Source: Planctomycetota bacterium
GTDB taxonomy: Bacteria; Planctomycetota; UBA1135; GCA-002748355
Reading direction: 5' to 3'
DNA: 64,000 bases
Assembly: GCA_027021385.1 (NCBI GenBank)
Contig: JALUUL010000083.1
Coordinates: 1-64,000 of the forward strand
Positions within the stretch are counted from its first letter, which is position 1. Every line of letters starts with the position of its first letter. This document shows positions 17,315 to 26,790 of the stretch, piece after piece. The notes beneath the pieces are model-generated. The model saw nothing but the letters and a program-made list of their open reading frames with translations. It was not told where the DNA came from and searched no databases. The translations under genes and the position numbers were made by a program.

Positions 17315-18816
17315 GGAGGGGGATGGGACCCGCCGCGGGTCTCCTCGTCCTCGCCCTCGGAGCGGCGCGGGCCGGGGCGGGCGGCCTTGCGGAGAGGGGC
17401 ACCCCCGCGGGGGCCGTCCGCGACCTCGCCTCGCTCTGCCGGGAGGCCGAGGCGAAGGGGGGCATGCGGCTCGGACTCTGGGCCCGTCGTCTTCCTTCGG
17501 GGCGCGTTCTCGTCTCGCGGCGTGCGGAGGAGCCCTTCCTCCCGGCGAGCAACATGAAACTCTTCACCGCCTGGCTCTTTCTCGAAACCTTCGGCGTGGC
17601 CCCGACCTCGAGGACGCGCTTCTATCTCGTCGGGGTGGGGAAGGCCCGACGGCTCAGGTTGCGGACGGAGGGGGACCCGACCCGCGCCCGGGAGTTCGGC
17701 CTAGCGGAGGGCTCCTATTTCCGGAAGCTTCGCGAGGCCCTCCTCGCAAGGAGGATCGACCTCCTCCCCGGAGGGGTCGAGTGGAACGGGGAGGACTGGC
17801 CCGGGCCCGACCGCCCCCCCGACTGGCCCGCTTCGATCCGCCACTTCTCGTACGCCCCTCCGACCGGCGGCCTCGTCCTCGACCAGGGGAAGCTTCGGGT
17901 CCGGCTCGATCCGGTAGGGCGAACGAAGGGGGCCTGTCCCTTCACCCTCCAGCCCCGGGGGATCCGGCTTCCGGTCAAGGGAAGGGTCCTCGTGACGACC
18001 GACCGGAGGGCCGGGTCCCGGCCCTTCGTCTCCATCGGGCCCAAGGGACTCGTCCTCGGGCAGAAGATCTGGAACCGGAGAGCGGCCGTCTTTACCCTGG
18101 CCCAGCGCGATCCGGAAGAGGTCTTCCTCCAGGTCCTCGGATACGAATGCGGCCTCTCGGGCATCCGCCTCGGGAGGGCCCGAAGCGACCGGACGAGCGG
18201 GGAGAGAGGGACCCTCCTTCTCGAGGAGAAGCACGACCTCCTGCCCGCCCTCGAGGCCATGCTCCGGGAGTCCGAGAATTTCCAGGCCGAGCAGGCCCTC
18301 CGTCTCCTCGCCTTCAGGAAGACCGGCAAGGGGGATTGGAGGACCGGGAGGTCGCTCCTCGAAAAGAGCTTCGAGAGGCTCTTCGAGCGTCGCGGAACCT
18401 GGGTCGTCGGGGACGGGTCCGGACTCTCGAAGCGGAACAGGATCAGTCCGTCCGGGCTTGGGACCCTGCTTTCGGAAATGCCTAAGTCCCCCCGTTTCCC
18501 CGCGCTGTGGACGCGCTTGGCGGCGAACCGGGGGCCGGGGACGTTGAAACGCCGCCTTTCCGATCTTCCCCCCGGGAGGGTCCGCGCGAAGACCGGCACC
18601 CTGAACGAGGCCTGCGCCCTGTCGGGGTTCCTCGTCGAGGGGGGAAGGCCCGTCCTCGCCTTCGTGATCCTGATGCAGCGCAAGGAGGGGAAGGGGGGGC
18701 GCGCCTGGTCGGTCCGGAAGGCCCGGAAGTACCAGGACGAGATCGTCAGGATCCTTGCGGGTCGCCGGGATGCCGGGGGCGCTTCCCGGCGAGGAACGAA
18801 TAGAGGACGGGGATGA
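17311..18816 (+). CDS. dacB: D-alanyl-D-alanine carboxypeptidase, S13 (PBP4-like)
   Basis: 501 aa. Periplasmic low-molecular-mass PBP that trims or cleaves peptidoglycan cross-links. A signal peptide opens the protein (GLLVLALGAARAGA). Catalytic motifs: SxxK as SNMK (Ser80, Lys83), the S13-specific DGSGLSKRN at about 368-376, and KTG at Lys427. The long insertion domains between the first and second motifs are typical of the family. ATG overlaps the MBL-protein stop. The last 71 bases run into the opposite-strand RND gene, so the two overlap tail to tail; the basic tail after EIVRIL may be non-essential. Confidence 0.92.
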   Translation: MRRGMGPAAGLLVLALGAARAGAGGLAERGTPAGAVRDLASLCREAEAKGGMRLGLWARRLPSGRVLVSRRAEEPFLPASNMKLFTAWLFLETFGVAPTSRTRFYLVGVGKARRLRLRTEGDPTRAREFGLAEGSYFRKLREALLARRIDLLPGGVEWNGEDWPGPDRPPDWPASIRHFSYAPPTGGLVLDQGKLRVRLDPVGRTKGACPFTLQPRGIRLPVKGRVLVTTDRRAGSRPFVSIGPKGLVLGQKIWNRRAAVFTLAQRDPEEVFLQVLGYECGLSGIRLGRARSDRTSGERGTLLLEEKHDLLPALEAMLRESENFQAEQALRLLAFRKTGKGDWRTGRSLLEKSFERLFERRGTWVVGDGSGLSKRNRISPSGLGTLLSEMPKSPRFPALWTRLAANRGPGTLKRRLSDLPPGRVRAKTGTLNEACALSGFLVEGGRPVLAFVILMQRKEGKGGRAWSVRKARKYQDEIVRILAGRRDAGGASRRGTNRGRG

Positions 18817-21800
18817 CGAAGAGGGTCAGGAGGGTCGAACTCAGGAGACCGGCGATGACCGTGACGGCCATCGGCGCCCGGAGTTCGACGCCTTCCCCGG
18901 CCGCCCCCAGGTAGGGGAGCGAGGGAAGCCAGCCCGAAAGGGGAAGGAGCCCGAGCACGGTCGTCGTCGTTGTCATCAGGACGGGGCGGAGCCGGACGGC
19001 GGCACCGTCCCTGACGGCCGACATCAGGTCCTTGCCGGCGGCCCGCTCCTGGTTCATGCGGTCGATCATGACGATCGCGTTGTTGACGACGATCCCGGCC
19101 AGCATGATCGCCCCGAGAAAGACGACGACGGAGATCGGGAGGCCCAGGAGGTCGAGGGCCGGAACGACTCCGACGACGGCGAGAGGCACGGAGAAGAGGA
19201 TGACCAGCGGTTGGACCAGGCTCTCGAACTGGGCGGCCATGATCACGTAGACGAGGAAGATCGCGAGCGCCAGAGCCTGGGCCATTCCGCTCCCGCTCCG
19301 TTCCATCTCCTCCTTCTGTCCCCCGAGGCGGATCTCGAAGCCCGGAGGAACGTCCAGGCCGAAGACCGCTTCCTCGACCTCGCGCTGGGCCGCGCTCAGG
19401 CTGAAACCTTCGAGCGTGGCCTCGATCTCGACCCCTCGGCGGCCCCCGAGGCGGCGGATCTCGCTCGGACCCTCCTTCAGACGGATTTCGGCGATGGACT
19501 CCAGGGGGATCGGGGCCTTCCCGTCGATCCCGAGGTCGAGCTTGCGGAGCCGGTCGATGCCGTGCAGTTCCTCGGGATCGAGGCGTACCCGCATGTCGAT
19601 CTTTTTCTCCCGGTCGGTGTAGCGTGTCGGCACCTCCCCTCGGACCATGGCCTGCATGCGGTCGGCGACCTCGCCGATCTCGAGCCCGAGGGAGGAGAGC
19701 TTCTCCCGGTCGAAGCGGATCACGATCTCGGTGTTGCCCCGGCTCAAGGAGGAGCGGACGTCCCGCAGGGAGGGGAGGGCGCGCATGCGCAGGGCGACCT
19801 CGTCGGCGATCCGCTTGAGAGTGCGGAGGTCGTGTCCGAGGACCTCGACCGAGACCGGGGTGCGCATCGTGAAGAGGGTCGGAGTCTGGAAGCGGAAATC
19901 GAGGATCTCCGGCACCTCCTCGAGGATCCCGCGGATCCTCTTACGCGTGCGTTCCTCGGCGGTGACGGGATCCAGGCCGGGATCGAGGATGACCCGGATC
20001 CTCCCGGAATGACGGCCTTCCTCGGGTCCGCGCAGTTCCTCGCGGCCGACGCCGCAGACGAGGTAGGTCCTCTCGACCTCGGGGAAGGCGCGGATCGCGC
20101 GTTCGATCGGCCGGAGGGTGCGGTCGGTGTTCTCGACATCCACGTCCCGCGGGAGGAAGACGAGGACTTCGAACTCCCCCTGGTGGACCTGGGGGAGGAC
20201 CTCGGCGCCGAGGGAGGGGATCCGGTAGAGGGCGGCGCCGAGGGCGGCCGCGGCGAGGAGAAGAACGGCGGCGCGTGCGCGGAGGGCGGCTCCCAGGAGT
20301 CCGGGATAGGCGCGTTCGATCGGCCTGTAGGTCCGTTCGAAGAGAAGGAGGAGGGGGAGGAATCCGAAATGGAAGAGGGAGGCGAGAACCCCCGCGAAAC
20401 CGCGGAACGAATGACCGAGAAAGGCGACGAGGGCCCCCGCCGACCTGGAGACGAGACCCGCCTCGCGCGGGGTTTCCTCCGCCCCGGGATCCGAAGGAGC
20501 GGCCCCGTCGCCCCCCCGGGAAGCCAGCATCGGAAGGACGAAGAGGGCGACGAAGAGGGATACTCCGAGCGAGCAGACGACGGCCAGGGCTTGGTCCCGG
20601 AAGAGCTGGCCGGCGACCCCCTCGACGAAGACGATCGGCAGGAAGACGGCGATCGTCGTCGCGGTCGAGGCGACGACGGCCGTGCTGACCTCGCGGACCC
20701 CCCGGAAGGCGGATTCGAGAAGCCCGTCGCCCTCCTCTCGACATCGGGTGATCGATTCGAGGACGACGATCGAGGTGTCGACGAGCATTCCGACCCCCAG
20801 AGCGAGACCTCCGAGCGACATGATGTTCAGGGTCACCCCGTACATCTTCAGGGGCGCGAAGGTGATGATCAGGGAGACCGGGATCGACAGGGAGATCAGG
20901 AAGGTCGGACGGGCGCTTCGGAGGAAGAGGTAGAGGACGAAGACCGCGAGAAGCCCGCCGAGGACGGCGGATCCGAGGACCTCGGCGATCGAACCCTCGA
21001 TGTAGCGCGAGGGGTCCGACAGCAGGGTCATTCCGACCCCTTTCGGGAGGCGGTAGGCGATGAAGTCGGTCATCCGCTTCTTCAGGAAAGCGCGGCGGCC
21101 GCCTCGTCTCTTCCCGCCCTTCCCGTCCTCCGGGCTGCGGGCCTCCGCTCCGGAGCGGAGACGGGCGACGAAGGCGAGCTGCTCCTCCGTCCCGAAGCTC
21201 CGCGCCCGCAGGCGGGCGGCTAGGCCGACGAGGTTGGCTTCCGCTTCCTTGAAGACTTCGATCAGGACCGCGGGCTTCCCGTCGATCCTCGTGATGACCT
21301 CGACGTCCTTCGAACCCGAGCTGACGCGGGCGATCTCCGAGAGGCGGATCGGACGCCCTCCACGGCGGTCGACGATGAGGTTCCGGATCTCTTCCAGGCT
21401 CCGGAACTCGTTCAAGGCCCGCACGAGGTATTCGGTCTCGCCCTCCTCGAGAACCCCGGCCGAGGCGTTCATGTTCTCGGCGCGGAGGCGGGAGGCGACG
21501 GTCGCGATGTCGAGGCCGATCCCGGCGAGGAGGTCCGGATCGACCGCGATCAGGATCTCCCTCTCCTCGCCCCCCTTGATCTTGACTGCGGCCACTCCGT
21601 CGATCTCGGCGAGTTCCCGCTCGATCTCGTCCTCGGCAAGCATCCGGAGTTCCCGGAGCCCCATCTCCCCCGACAGTCCGAGAACCATGATCGGATCCAG
21701 GCTCGGGTCGTAGCGGAGGACGAGGGGCTCGTCCGCCTCCTCGGGCAGGAACACCCGGTCGAGCTTCTCCCGGATGTCGGCCACGGCGTGGACCATCGGC

Positions 21801-22114
21801 GTGCCCCAGGCGAACTCGACGAGGACGTCGGAGCGTCCCGCGCGGGACATCGAGGTCGTCCGGACGACGCTGCCAAGGACCGAGACGGCCTCCCGGATGG
21901 GTTCGCTGATCCGTTCCTCGATGTCCTCGGGGCCCGCCCCCTCCATCCCGGTCCGGATCGTGACCGTCGGATAGCTGAGATCCGGGAGGAGGGTGATCGG
22001 GAGGTCCTTGTAGCCGACGAGACCGAAGACGAGGAGGGCGAGCAGGATCATCGTGACCCCGATGGGTCTCCGGATGGCGAGGGCGAGGAGGCCCTTGCGG
22101 GCGGTCTCGGGCAT
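18746..22114 (-). CDS. RND-family efflux permease (AcrB/HAE-like)
   Basis: 1122 aa, a full-length RND pump protomer. The N terminus (LAIRRPIGVTMILLALLVFGL) is the first transmembrane helix, then LLPDLSYPTVTIRTGMEGAG, then a porter region, central helices and a second half with the same topology. The TM4 segment reads GMLVDTSIVVLES, so only one of the two acidic residues found in AcrB (VDD) is kept; many HAE-like pumps vary here. It should export hydrophobic drugs, lipids or metals using the proton gradient; the substrate is unknown. It lies 3 bases after the adaptor gene. No outer-membrane TolC gene is nearby. Its end overlaps dacB by 71 bases. Confidence 0.95.
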   Translation of the reverse strand: MPETARKGLLALAIRRPIGVTMILLALLVFGLVGYKDLPITLLPDLSYPTVTIRTGMEGAGPEDIEERISEPIREAVSVLGSVVRTTSMSRAGRSDVLVEFAWGTPMVHAVADIREKLDRVFLPEEADEPLVLRYDPSLDPIMVLGLSGEMGLRELRMLAEDEIERELAEIDGVAAVKIKGGEEREILIAVDPDLLAGIGLDIATVASRLRAENMNASAGVLEEGETEYLVRALNEFRSLEEIRNLIVDRRGGRPIRLSEIARVSSGSKDVEVITRIDGKPAVLIEVFKEAEANLVGLAARLRARSFGTEEQLAFVARLRSGAEARSPEDGKGGKRRGGRRAFLKKRMTDFIAYRLPKGVGMTLLSDPSRYIEGSIAEVLGSAVLGGLLAVFVLYLFLRSARPTFLISLSIPVSLIITFAPLKMYGVTLNIMSLGGLALGVGMLVDTSIVVLESITRCREEGDGLLESAFRGVREVSTAVVASTATTIAVFLPIVFVEGVAGQLFRDQALAVVCSLGVSLFVALFVLPMLASRGGDGAAPSDPGAEETPREAGLVSRSAGALVAFLGHSFRGFAGVLASLFHFGFLPLLLLFERTYRPIERAYPGLLGAALRARAAVLLLAAAALGAALYRIPSLGAEVLPQVHQGEFEVLVFLPRDVDVENTDRTLRPIERAIRAFPEVERTYLVCGVGREELRGPEEGRHSGRIRVILDPGLDPVTAEERTRKRIRGILEEVPEILDFRFQTPTLFTMRTPVSVEVLGHDLRTLKRIADEVALRMRALPSLRDVRSSLSRGNTEIVIRFDREKLSSLGLEIGEVADRMQAMVRGEVPTRYTDREKKIDMRVRLDPEELHGIDRLRKLDLGIDGKAPIPLESIAEIRLKEGPSEIRRLGGRRGVEIEATLEGFSLSAAQREVEEAVFGLDVPPGFEIRLGGQKEEMERSGSGMAQALALAIFLVYVIMAAQFESLVQPLVILFSVPLAVVGVVPALDLLGLPISVVVFLGAIMLAGIVVNNAIVMIDRMNQERAAGKDLMSAVRDGAAVRLRPVLMTTTTTVLGLLPLSGWLPSLPYLGAAGEGVELRAPMAVTVIAGLLSSTLLTLFVIPVLYSFLAGKRPRHPGDPQGS

Positions 22115-22117
22115 CGT

Positions 22118-23482
22118 TCAGTTCCCCGAGCCCTTGATGCGCACTCCGGAGGCTTCCTTCCCGGGGAGGCCCTTCTTCTCTTCTTCCGGTTTGCCGTCCC
22201 GGGCGGCGGCCTCGGCGGGACGCGGCCCCCCCTTGGAGTCCTCCGTGAAGCGAAGCGGGCGTCCGTCCTCGAGGTCCTTCTGCCCCTCGACGACGAGGAG
22301 GTCGCCGAAGCGGAAGTTCCGGATTCCAAGACCGCCCCCGACGTTTCGGGCTTCGATCGCGTCCCGGGTCTCGATGCCCCGTTCGATCGGAAGGCGCAGG
22401 GCCTTCCCGTCCCGGGCGACGAAGGCGAAGGGGAGTTCCCCCTCGTAGAGGACGGCGGTCTTGGGGATCATAAGGGCCTGCCGGTTCGCGCCGGTGACGA
22501 TCCACGCCCGCGCGAAGAGTCCCGGCCGGAGGAGGCCCTCGGGATCCTCCAGGCGAGCCCGGACCGTGAAGGTTCCAGTCTGGGTGTCGACGATGGGGGA
22601 GATCCAGTCGAGATCCCCGAAGAAGGGGTGTTCCGGGCGGGCGTCGAGCCGGAACTCGACCCTCTGCCCGACCCTGAGACGGGAGAGTTCCCGTTGGGGC
22701 CGCACGAGACGCACGATCAGGTCGCGATGGTCGACGAGGGTCCCGAGCATGGCCTGCGGTGAAGTCCATTCCCCCCCGCGGACCTCGAGGGCCGCGAGAA
22801 TCCCGGCGAAGGGGGCGCGGACCGTGTAATCCTCGAGGCGTCGTTCCTGGAGGCGGCGCTGGATCCGGGCAGCCTCGAGTCCGGTCTTCGCCTTCTCGAG
22901 TCCGAGACGGGCGCGTTCCTCGGCGGCCCGGGCGAGTTCGAGGTCGTTCCGGGCCCGGTCGTGCGCGAGCTTGGCCGCCTCGAGGTCCTTGGCTCCGTAG
23001 AGTTCCTGCTCGACACCCTTTGCGGTCCTCTCATGGTCCCGCGCCGCCTGGTCGAGATCGAGCTTCGCCTGCGCGAGCCGGCGGCGGGCGTCCGCGAGCC
23101 CGAGCGCCGCCTCGGCGACGGCGTTCTCCGCCTCCTTCTCGTCGATCCGCGCCGCTTCGAGTTCGAGGGCCGCCTCCCGGTCGTCGAGTCGAACCAACAC
23201 CTGACCCTTCGCGACGACCGCCCCCTCCTCGACCGGAACCTCGAGGACCTGGGCGGAGACCCGGGCGAGGATCGAGACCTCGTGCAGGGATTCGACGTTG
23301 CCCGTGCAGGGAAGCCGTTCCTCGATCGGCCGGGCTTCGAGAGGGAGCACCCGGACGAGTCGGGCCTTGGTCTCCGAAGCGGCTTCCCGGTCCTTTACCA
23401 TGGACCCCGCGTCCGTCCCCCCCCGGTTGCAGGCGAGGACGGAGAGGAAACAGAGGACGAGCGTTGGATGGCTGCGCGACAC
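22118..23482 (-). CDS. RND efflux periplasmic adaptor (membrane fusion protein), lipoprotein
   Basis: 454 aa from GTG 23482. The N-terminal leader ends LSVLAC (Cys18), so it is probably lipid-anchored; an ATG at 23403 (MVKDREAAS) is an alternative without the leader. The order is that of HlyD/AcrA adaptors: a lipoyl half (GNVESLHEVSILARVSAQV, VLEVPVEEGAVVAKGQVLVR), a long Ala/Glu/Arg coiled-coil hairpin (about 120-230), the second lipoyl half (YTVRAPFAGILAALEVRGGE), then beta-barrel strands (DWISPIVDTQTGTFTVRA). A Lys/Glu-rich tail closes it. It pairs with the RND permease downstream and is divergent from moeA. Confidence 0.92.
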   Translation of the reverse strand: MSRSHPTLVLCFLSVLACNRGGTDAGSMVKDREAASETKARLVRVLPLEARPIEERLPCTGNVESLHEVSILARVSAQVLEVPVEEGAVVAKGQVLVRLDDREAALELEAARIDEKEAENAVAEAALGLADARRRLAQAKLDLDQAARDHERTAKGVEQELYGAKDLEAAKLAHDRARNDLELARAAEERARLGLEKAKTGLEAARIQRRLQERRLEDYTVRAPFAGILAALEVRGGEWTSPQAMLGTLVDHRDLIVRLVRPQRELSRLRVGQRVEFRLDARPEHPFFGDLDWISPIVDTQTGTFTVRARLEDPEGLLRPGLFARAWIVTGANRQALMIPKTAVLYEGELPFAFVARDGKALRLPIERGIETRDAIEARNVGGGLGIRNFRFGDLLVVEGQKDLEDGRPLRFTEDSKGGPRPAEAAARDGKPEEEKKGLPGKEASGVRIKGSGN

Positions 23483-23633
23483 GGAGCCTCGGATCCGAAA
23501 AGGGGCGGTTGCGGGGGAATCCTGGAAATCTTCGGGAAAAAGAAGGATAACCCTTGGCGACTTCCGCGGAAGAAGGACTGGAAACGATTTGCGCGGGATC
23601 GTACCCATGCGGCGCTCCCGGAAGCGGAAAGGG

Positions 23634-24902
23634 ATGGTGCGCGTGGATGCCGGCAGGAAGATGATCGGTCTCGAGGAGGCGAGGAACCTCGTGCTCGCGA
23701 ATCTCGAATCCCGGCCGATGGGGACCGTCGAGGTCGATCTCGCCGATGCCCTCGATCGTGTCCTGGCCGAGGAATGTCGCTGCGCGGAGGATCTGCCGGC
23801 CCGGGACCTCTCGGCGATGGACGGCTTCGCCCTCCGGGCCACGGATCTTCCCGGAGAGGCGCCCTTCACCCTTCCTCTCGCGGGTGAGAGCCTGGCCGGT
23901 CATCCCGCGGAGAGAGCCCTCCCCAAGGGCGCGTGCATGCGGGTCATGACCGGGGGTGTTCTTCCCGAGGGGGCAGATCTCGTCGTCCCGGTCGAACACA
24001 CGAGCGGTTTCGAAGCGCTGGAGGGGGGAGAGATCCGCTTCGAGGTCCTTCCCCGTGAGGGAGACAACGTAAGGGTGCGTGGGGGCCTGCGCAGGAAGGG
24101 CGACCTTCTTCTCGAGGCCGGGTCCTGGTTGGGACCGGCCGAGATCGGGATTCTCGGGAACCAGGGGCGGGCGAGGGTCCGCGTCGGACGCCGGCCGAGG
24201 GTCGCAGTGCTCCCGACCGGGGACGAGATCATACCGGTCGGAGAGGTGCCGGGGCCGGGGCAGGTCCGAAACAGCAACGCCTGGACGATCGCCGCTCAGG
24301 CCCGGAGGGCGGGGGCGGAGGTCGAGATCCTCCCGCCCGTAGGGGATCGGGAAGGCGAGCTCGTCGAGGTCCTCTCGCAAAGCCTCGCCACCCATGACCT
24401 CGTGTGCACGATCGGGGGGGTGTCCGCGGGAACGAAGGATCTCGTCCGCCCCGCATTCGAAGCCTGTGGAGGGAAGGAACGGATCGAGGCGATCCGGATC
24501 AAGCCCGGAAAACCGACGGTCTTCGGCGGATACCGCGCGAAGGGGCATCGTGCGGCCTTCTTCGGGCTTCCGGGGAATCCCGCCAGCACGCTGACGATCT
24601 TCGCCCTCCTCGTCCGCCCGTGGATCTTGGCCTTCCAGGGGATCGGCGCCGAACGTCTGCTCCGGCCGAGGCAGGCCGCGCTCTGGTTCTCGAAGGTACG
24701 CCCGAACCGCCGCTTGCAGGCCCTCCCCGGAAGACTCCGGGCCCGGCGGGACGGAACCATCGTTGAGCATCTTAGACAGAAGGACAGTTCGGATCTCTTC
24801 TGCTTCGCGAAGGCCGACGTCCTGATCCTGATCCCTGAGAACGAAGCGCCGCGGGACGGGGATCCGGTCTCCTGGATCCCCCTTTTCTCGGTTCCGGATT
24901 GA
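23634..24902 (+). CDS. moeA: Molybdopterin molybdenumtransferase (MoeA)
   Basis: 422 aa. Inserts molybdate into adenylated molybdopterin at the last step of molybdenum cofactor synthesis. Family motifs occur in order: DLSAMDGFAL, MTGGVLPEGAD, REGDNVR, PTGDEI with RNSN, CTIGGVSAGTKD and FGLPGNPAS. A family-typical beta domain ends the protein. Start choice: ATG 23634 has GGAAAGGG directly ahead (close); ATG 23607 or 23661 are possible. No other moa/mog gene is in the window. The 151-base gap to the divergent adaptor gene should hold its promoter. Confidence 0.93.
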   Translation: MVRVDAGRKMIGLEEARNLVLANLESRPMGTVEVDLADALDRVLAEECRCAEDLPARDLSAMDGFALRATDLPGEAPFTLPLAGESLAGHPAERALPKGACMRVMTGGVLPEGADLVVPVEHTSGFEALEGGEIRFEVLPREGDNVRVRGGLRRKGDLLLEAGSWLGPAEIGILGNQGRARVRVGRRPRVAVLPTGDEIIPVGEVPGPGQVRNSNAWTIAAQARRAGAEVEILPPVGDREGELVEVLSQSLATHDLVCTIGGVSAGTKDLVRPAFEACGGKERIEAIRIKPGKPTVFGGYRAKGHRAAFFGLPGNPASTLTIFALLVRPWILAFQGIGAERLLRPRQAALWFSKVRPNRRLQALPGRLRARRDGTIVEHLRQKDSSDLFCFAKADVLILIPENEAPRDGDPVSWIPLFSVPD

Positions 24903-24912
24903 GAAGGGGCGG

Positions 24913-26508
24913 ATGAGGTTCCTCCTCGCCCCCCGAACGCCTCTCTGGGCCGGACTGTCGGGCGTTGCCCTGCTCTGCGCGGCCCTACCGGGGCAGGGGG
25001 GACCGCTCCTGGCTTTCGCGGCCCTGCCCGGACTCGCCCTCCTCCTCTTGGCCTTCCAGGAAGCCGGAGGGCGCCCGAAGCTCCGCGACTGGGGCTTCGG
25101 GGTCCTGTACGTCGGGACCTTCTCGTGGTCATTGCGGCACGTGTCCTTCGGCGGCTTCGTCGCGGTCGCGCTCGCGGGGGGGCTCTACTTCCTGCTCTCG
25201 GGGATCGCGTGCAGGCGGGCGCGGTCCTCCTTCGGGCTCCTCCTCAGGCCGCCCCTCCTCGCGGCGGCCTGGGCCGGGACCGAGTTCCTCCGCGCGAACT
25301 TCCCGGGAATTCCCTATCCCCACGGCCAGGTCGTCCAGGATTTCCTCTTCTGGCCGGGATTCCTGGGTTCCGTCCGGCTCTTCGGAGAGGCCGGAACGGG
25401 GTTCCTGCTCGCGCTGGCCGCCGCCGGAGCCACGGTCTGGGTGAGCGGACCGCGGAGCGGGGGGGCCGCTCGGTCCGGAGGGCTCTGGATCGCGGTCGCG
25501 GCGCTCGGACTCGCCGCGGGGCGCTTCGCCCCTTCCCTGCCCGCCGGGGGGCCGCCGTTGAAGGTCGCCCTCGTGCAACCGGTGACCCCGGTCTACCCCG
25601 ACCAGGACGGATATGCGGACTTCGCCACCGGGAAAGACTCCTTCCGCTGGCTACGGCGCCGGCTCCGAGGTCACGAGGCGACGATCCGCCGGGCCGACCT
25701 CGTCGTGTTCCCCGAATCGGGCTTCCCTCTCCTGCTCCGGGAGGGGAGGTCGGCCCCGGGTCTGCGTGGGCTCGTCCGGGCCTTCGCGGGCGGGAGGACC
25801 CTCCTGGCGGGAGCCGGCCTCCGATCCGCGCTCCCCTCGCTCCGCTCGAGGACTTTCAACGCGGCCTTCCTCTGCGACGGGGAGGGCCGGGTCCTCGGGA
25901 TCTGGAAGAAAGAGATCCTCGTCCCCCTCGGGGAACAGCTCCCCGGCCTGGAACTCCTCCCCCGGGCCTGGCAGGACCGTCTGCTCACCTTTCTCGAACG
26001 GGAGCTTCACGGACTCGTCCCGGCCCTTCTTCGGGGAAGTGGGGGAGCGCCCCTTCCCCTCCCGGGGGGCGGGAAGGTCGGAGCCCTGATCTGTTTCGAG
26101 AACGCCTTCCCGGGGCCGTTCCGGCGCCTGGCGGAGGAGGGGGCCGGCTGGTTCTGCGTGCTCTCGAACGAGGCCTGGTACCGGGGCGGGGGAGAACTCG
26201 ACCAACTCCTCGCGGCGACCGTGCTCCGGGCCCTCGAGACCGGCCGGCCGGTCCTGCGGGCGACGAACGACGGCTGGACGGCGCGGGTCGGCCCGGAGGG
26301 GAGGATCGAAGCCGTGCTCCCGAAGGGACGGGTCGGGGTCCTCCTCGTCGAGGTCCGGCCGCGCCGGGGAAGGACCCTCGCCATGGTCCTCGGGGCCGCA
26401 CCGGGGCTGGTCTTCCTCGCGGTCCTCGTCGTCCTCCTCCTCATGAGCGGGTTTTCCGGTCGAGGGAGGGTGGAGAGCGGGAGGTCCGGGCCCCCGCCGG
26501 TCCCTTGA
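24913..26508 (+). CDS. lnt: Apolipoprotein N-acyltransferase
   Basis: 531 aa integral membrane enzyme that adds the third acyl chain to lipoproteins, consistent with the many lipobox proteins here. Eight or so hydrophobic segments occupy the first 200 residues. The nitrilase-like domain holds the triad: Glu268 in VFPES, Lys332/333 in IWKKEILVPLGE and Cys394 in ALICFEN. LSNEAWYRG and LRATNDGWTA are also typical. A final hydrophobic helix anchors the C terminus. It starts 10 bases after moeA. The TTGACC of the next promoter overlaps its stop. Confidence 0.95.
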   Translation: MRFLLAPRTPLWAGLSGVALLCAALPGQGGPLLAFAALPGLALLLLAFQEAGGRPKLRDWGFGVLYVGTFSWSLRHVSFGGFVAVALAGGLYFLLSGIACRRARSSFGLLLRPPLLAAAWAGTEFLRANFPGIPYPHGQVVQDFLFWPGFLGSVRLFGEAGTGFLLALAAAGATVWVSGPRSGGAARSGGLWIAVAALGLAAGRFAPSLPAGGPPLKVALVQPVTPVYPDQDGYADFATGKDSFRWLRRRLRGHEATIRRADLVVFPESGFPLLLREGRSAPGLRGLVRAFAGGRTLLAGAGLRSALPSLRSRTFNAAFLCDGEGRVLGIWKKEILVPLGEQLPGLELLPRAWQDRLLTFLERELHGLVPALLRGSGGAPLPLPGGGKVGALICFENAFPGPFRRLAEEGAGWFCVLSNEAWYRGGGELDQLLAATVLRALETGRPVLRATNDGWTARVGPEGRIEAVLPKGRVGVLLVEVRPRRGRTLAMVLGAAPGLVFLAVLVVLLLMSGFSGRGRVESGRSGPPPVP

Positions 26509-26532
26509 CCGGCCTCCCTATGGAGATAAGAT
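26505..26532 (+). promoter_or_regulatory. Sigma-70-type promoter for the coiled-coil membrane protein
   Basis: TTGACC (26505-26510), a 16-base spacer and TAAGAT (26527-26532) form the best sigma-70 match near this gene pair. It implies a leader of about 250 bases before the ATG at 26791. No riboswitch or clear leader peptide was recognised in that leader. Confidence 0.5.
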
Positions 26533-26790
26533 CTTTGCTTTCCACGAGAAAGGACCGGGCCTTCCAGATCGCCCCGAGGGGAGCCCTGTCCGGGTTGGAG
26601 TCTTTTTCCGTCCTGGCCCCGATCCAAGGGGTATGCTTCGAAGCCCGCGGACTCCGCCGTCTATCCGGCGGCGCAGCGGCGGGTGCGAGCCCGGACGGGA
26701 AGAACCTCCCGACCCAGCTCGGTCCGGGAGCCCGGACCGTACGTTCCCCGAAACCACAGCCTTCGCCAACGTCCAAGGAGACCCACCAAG

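Noticed and set aside
18755-21223. An 822-codon open frame on the plus strand
   Set aside because: Antisense to the RND permease, with Asp/Glu/Gly-rich composition and no recognisable domain.
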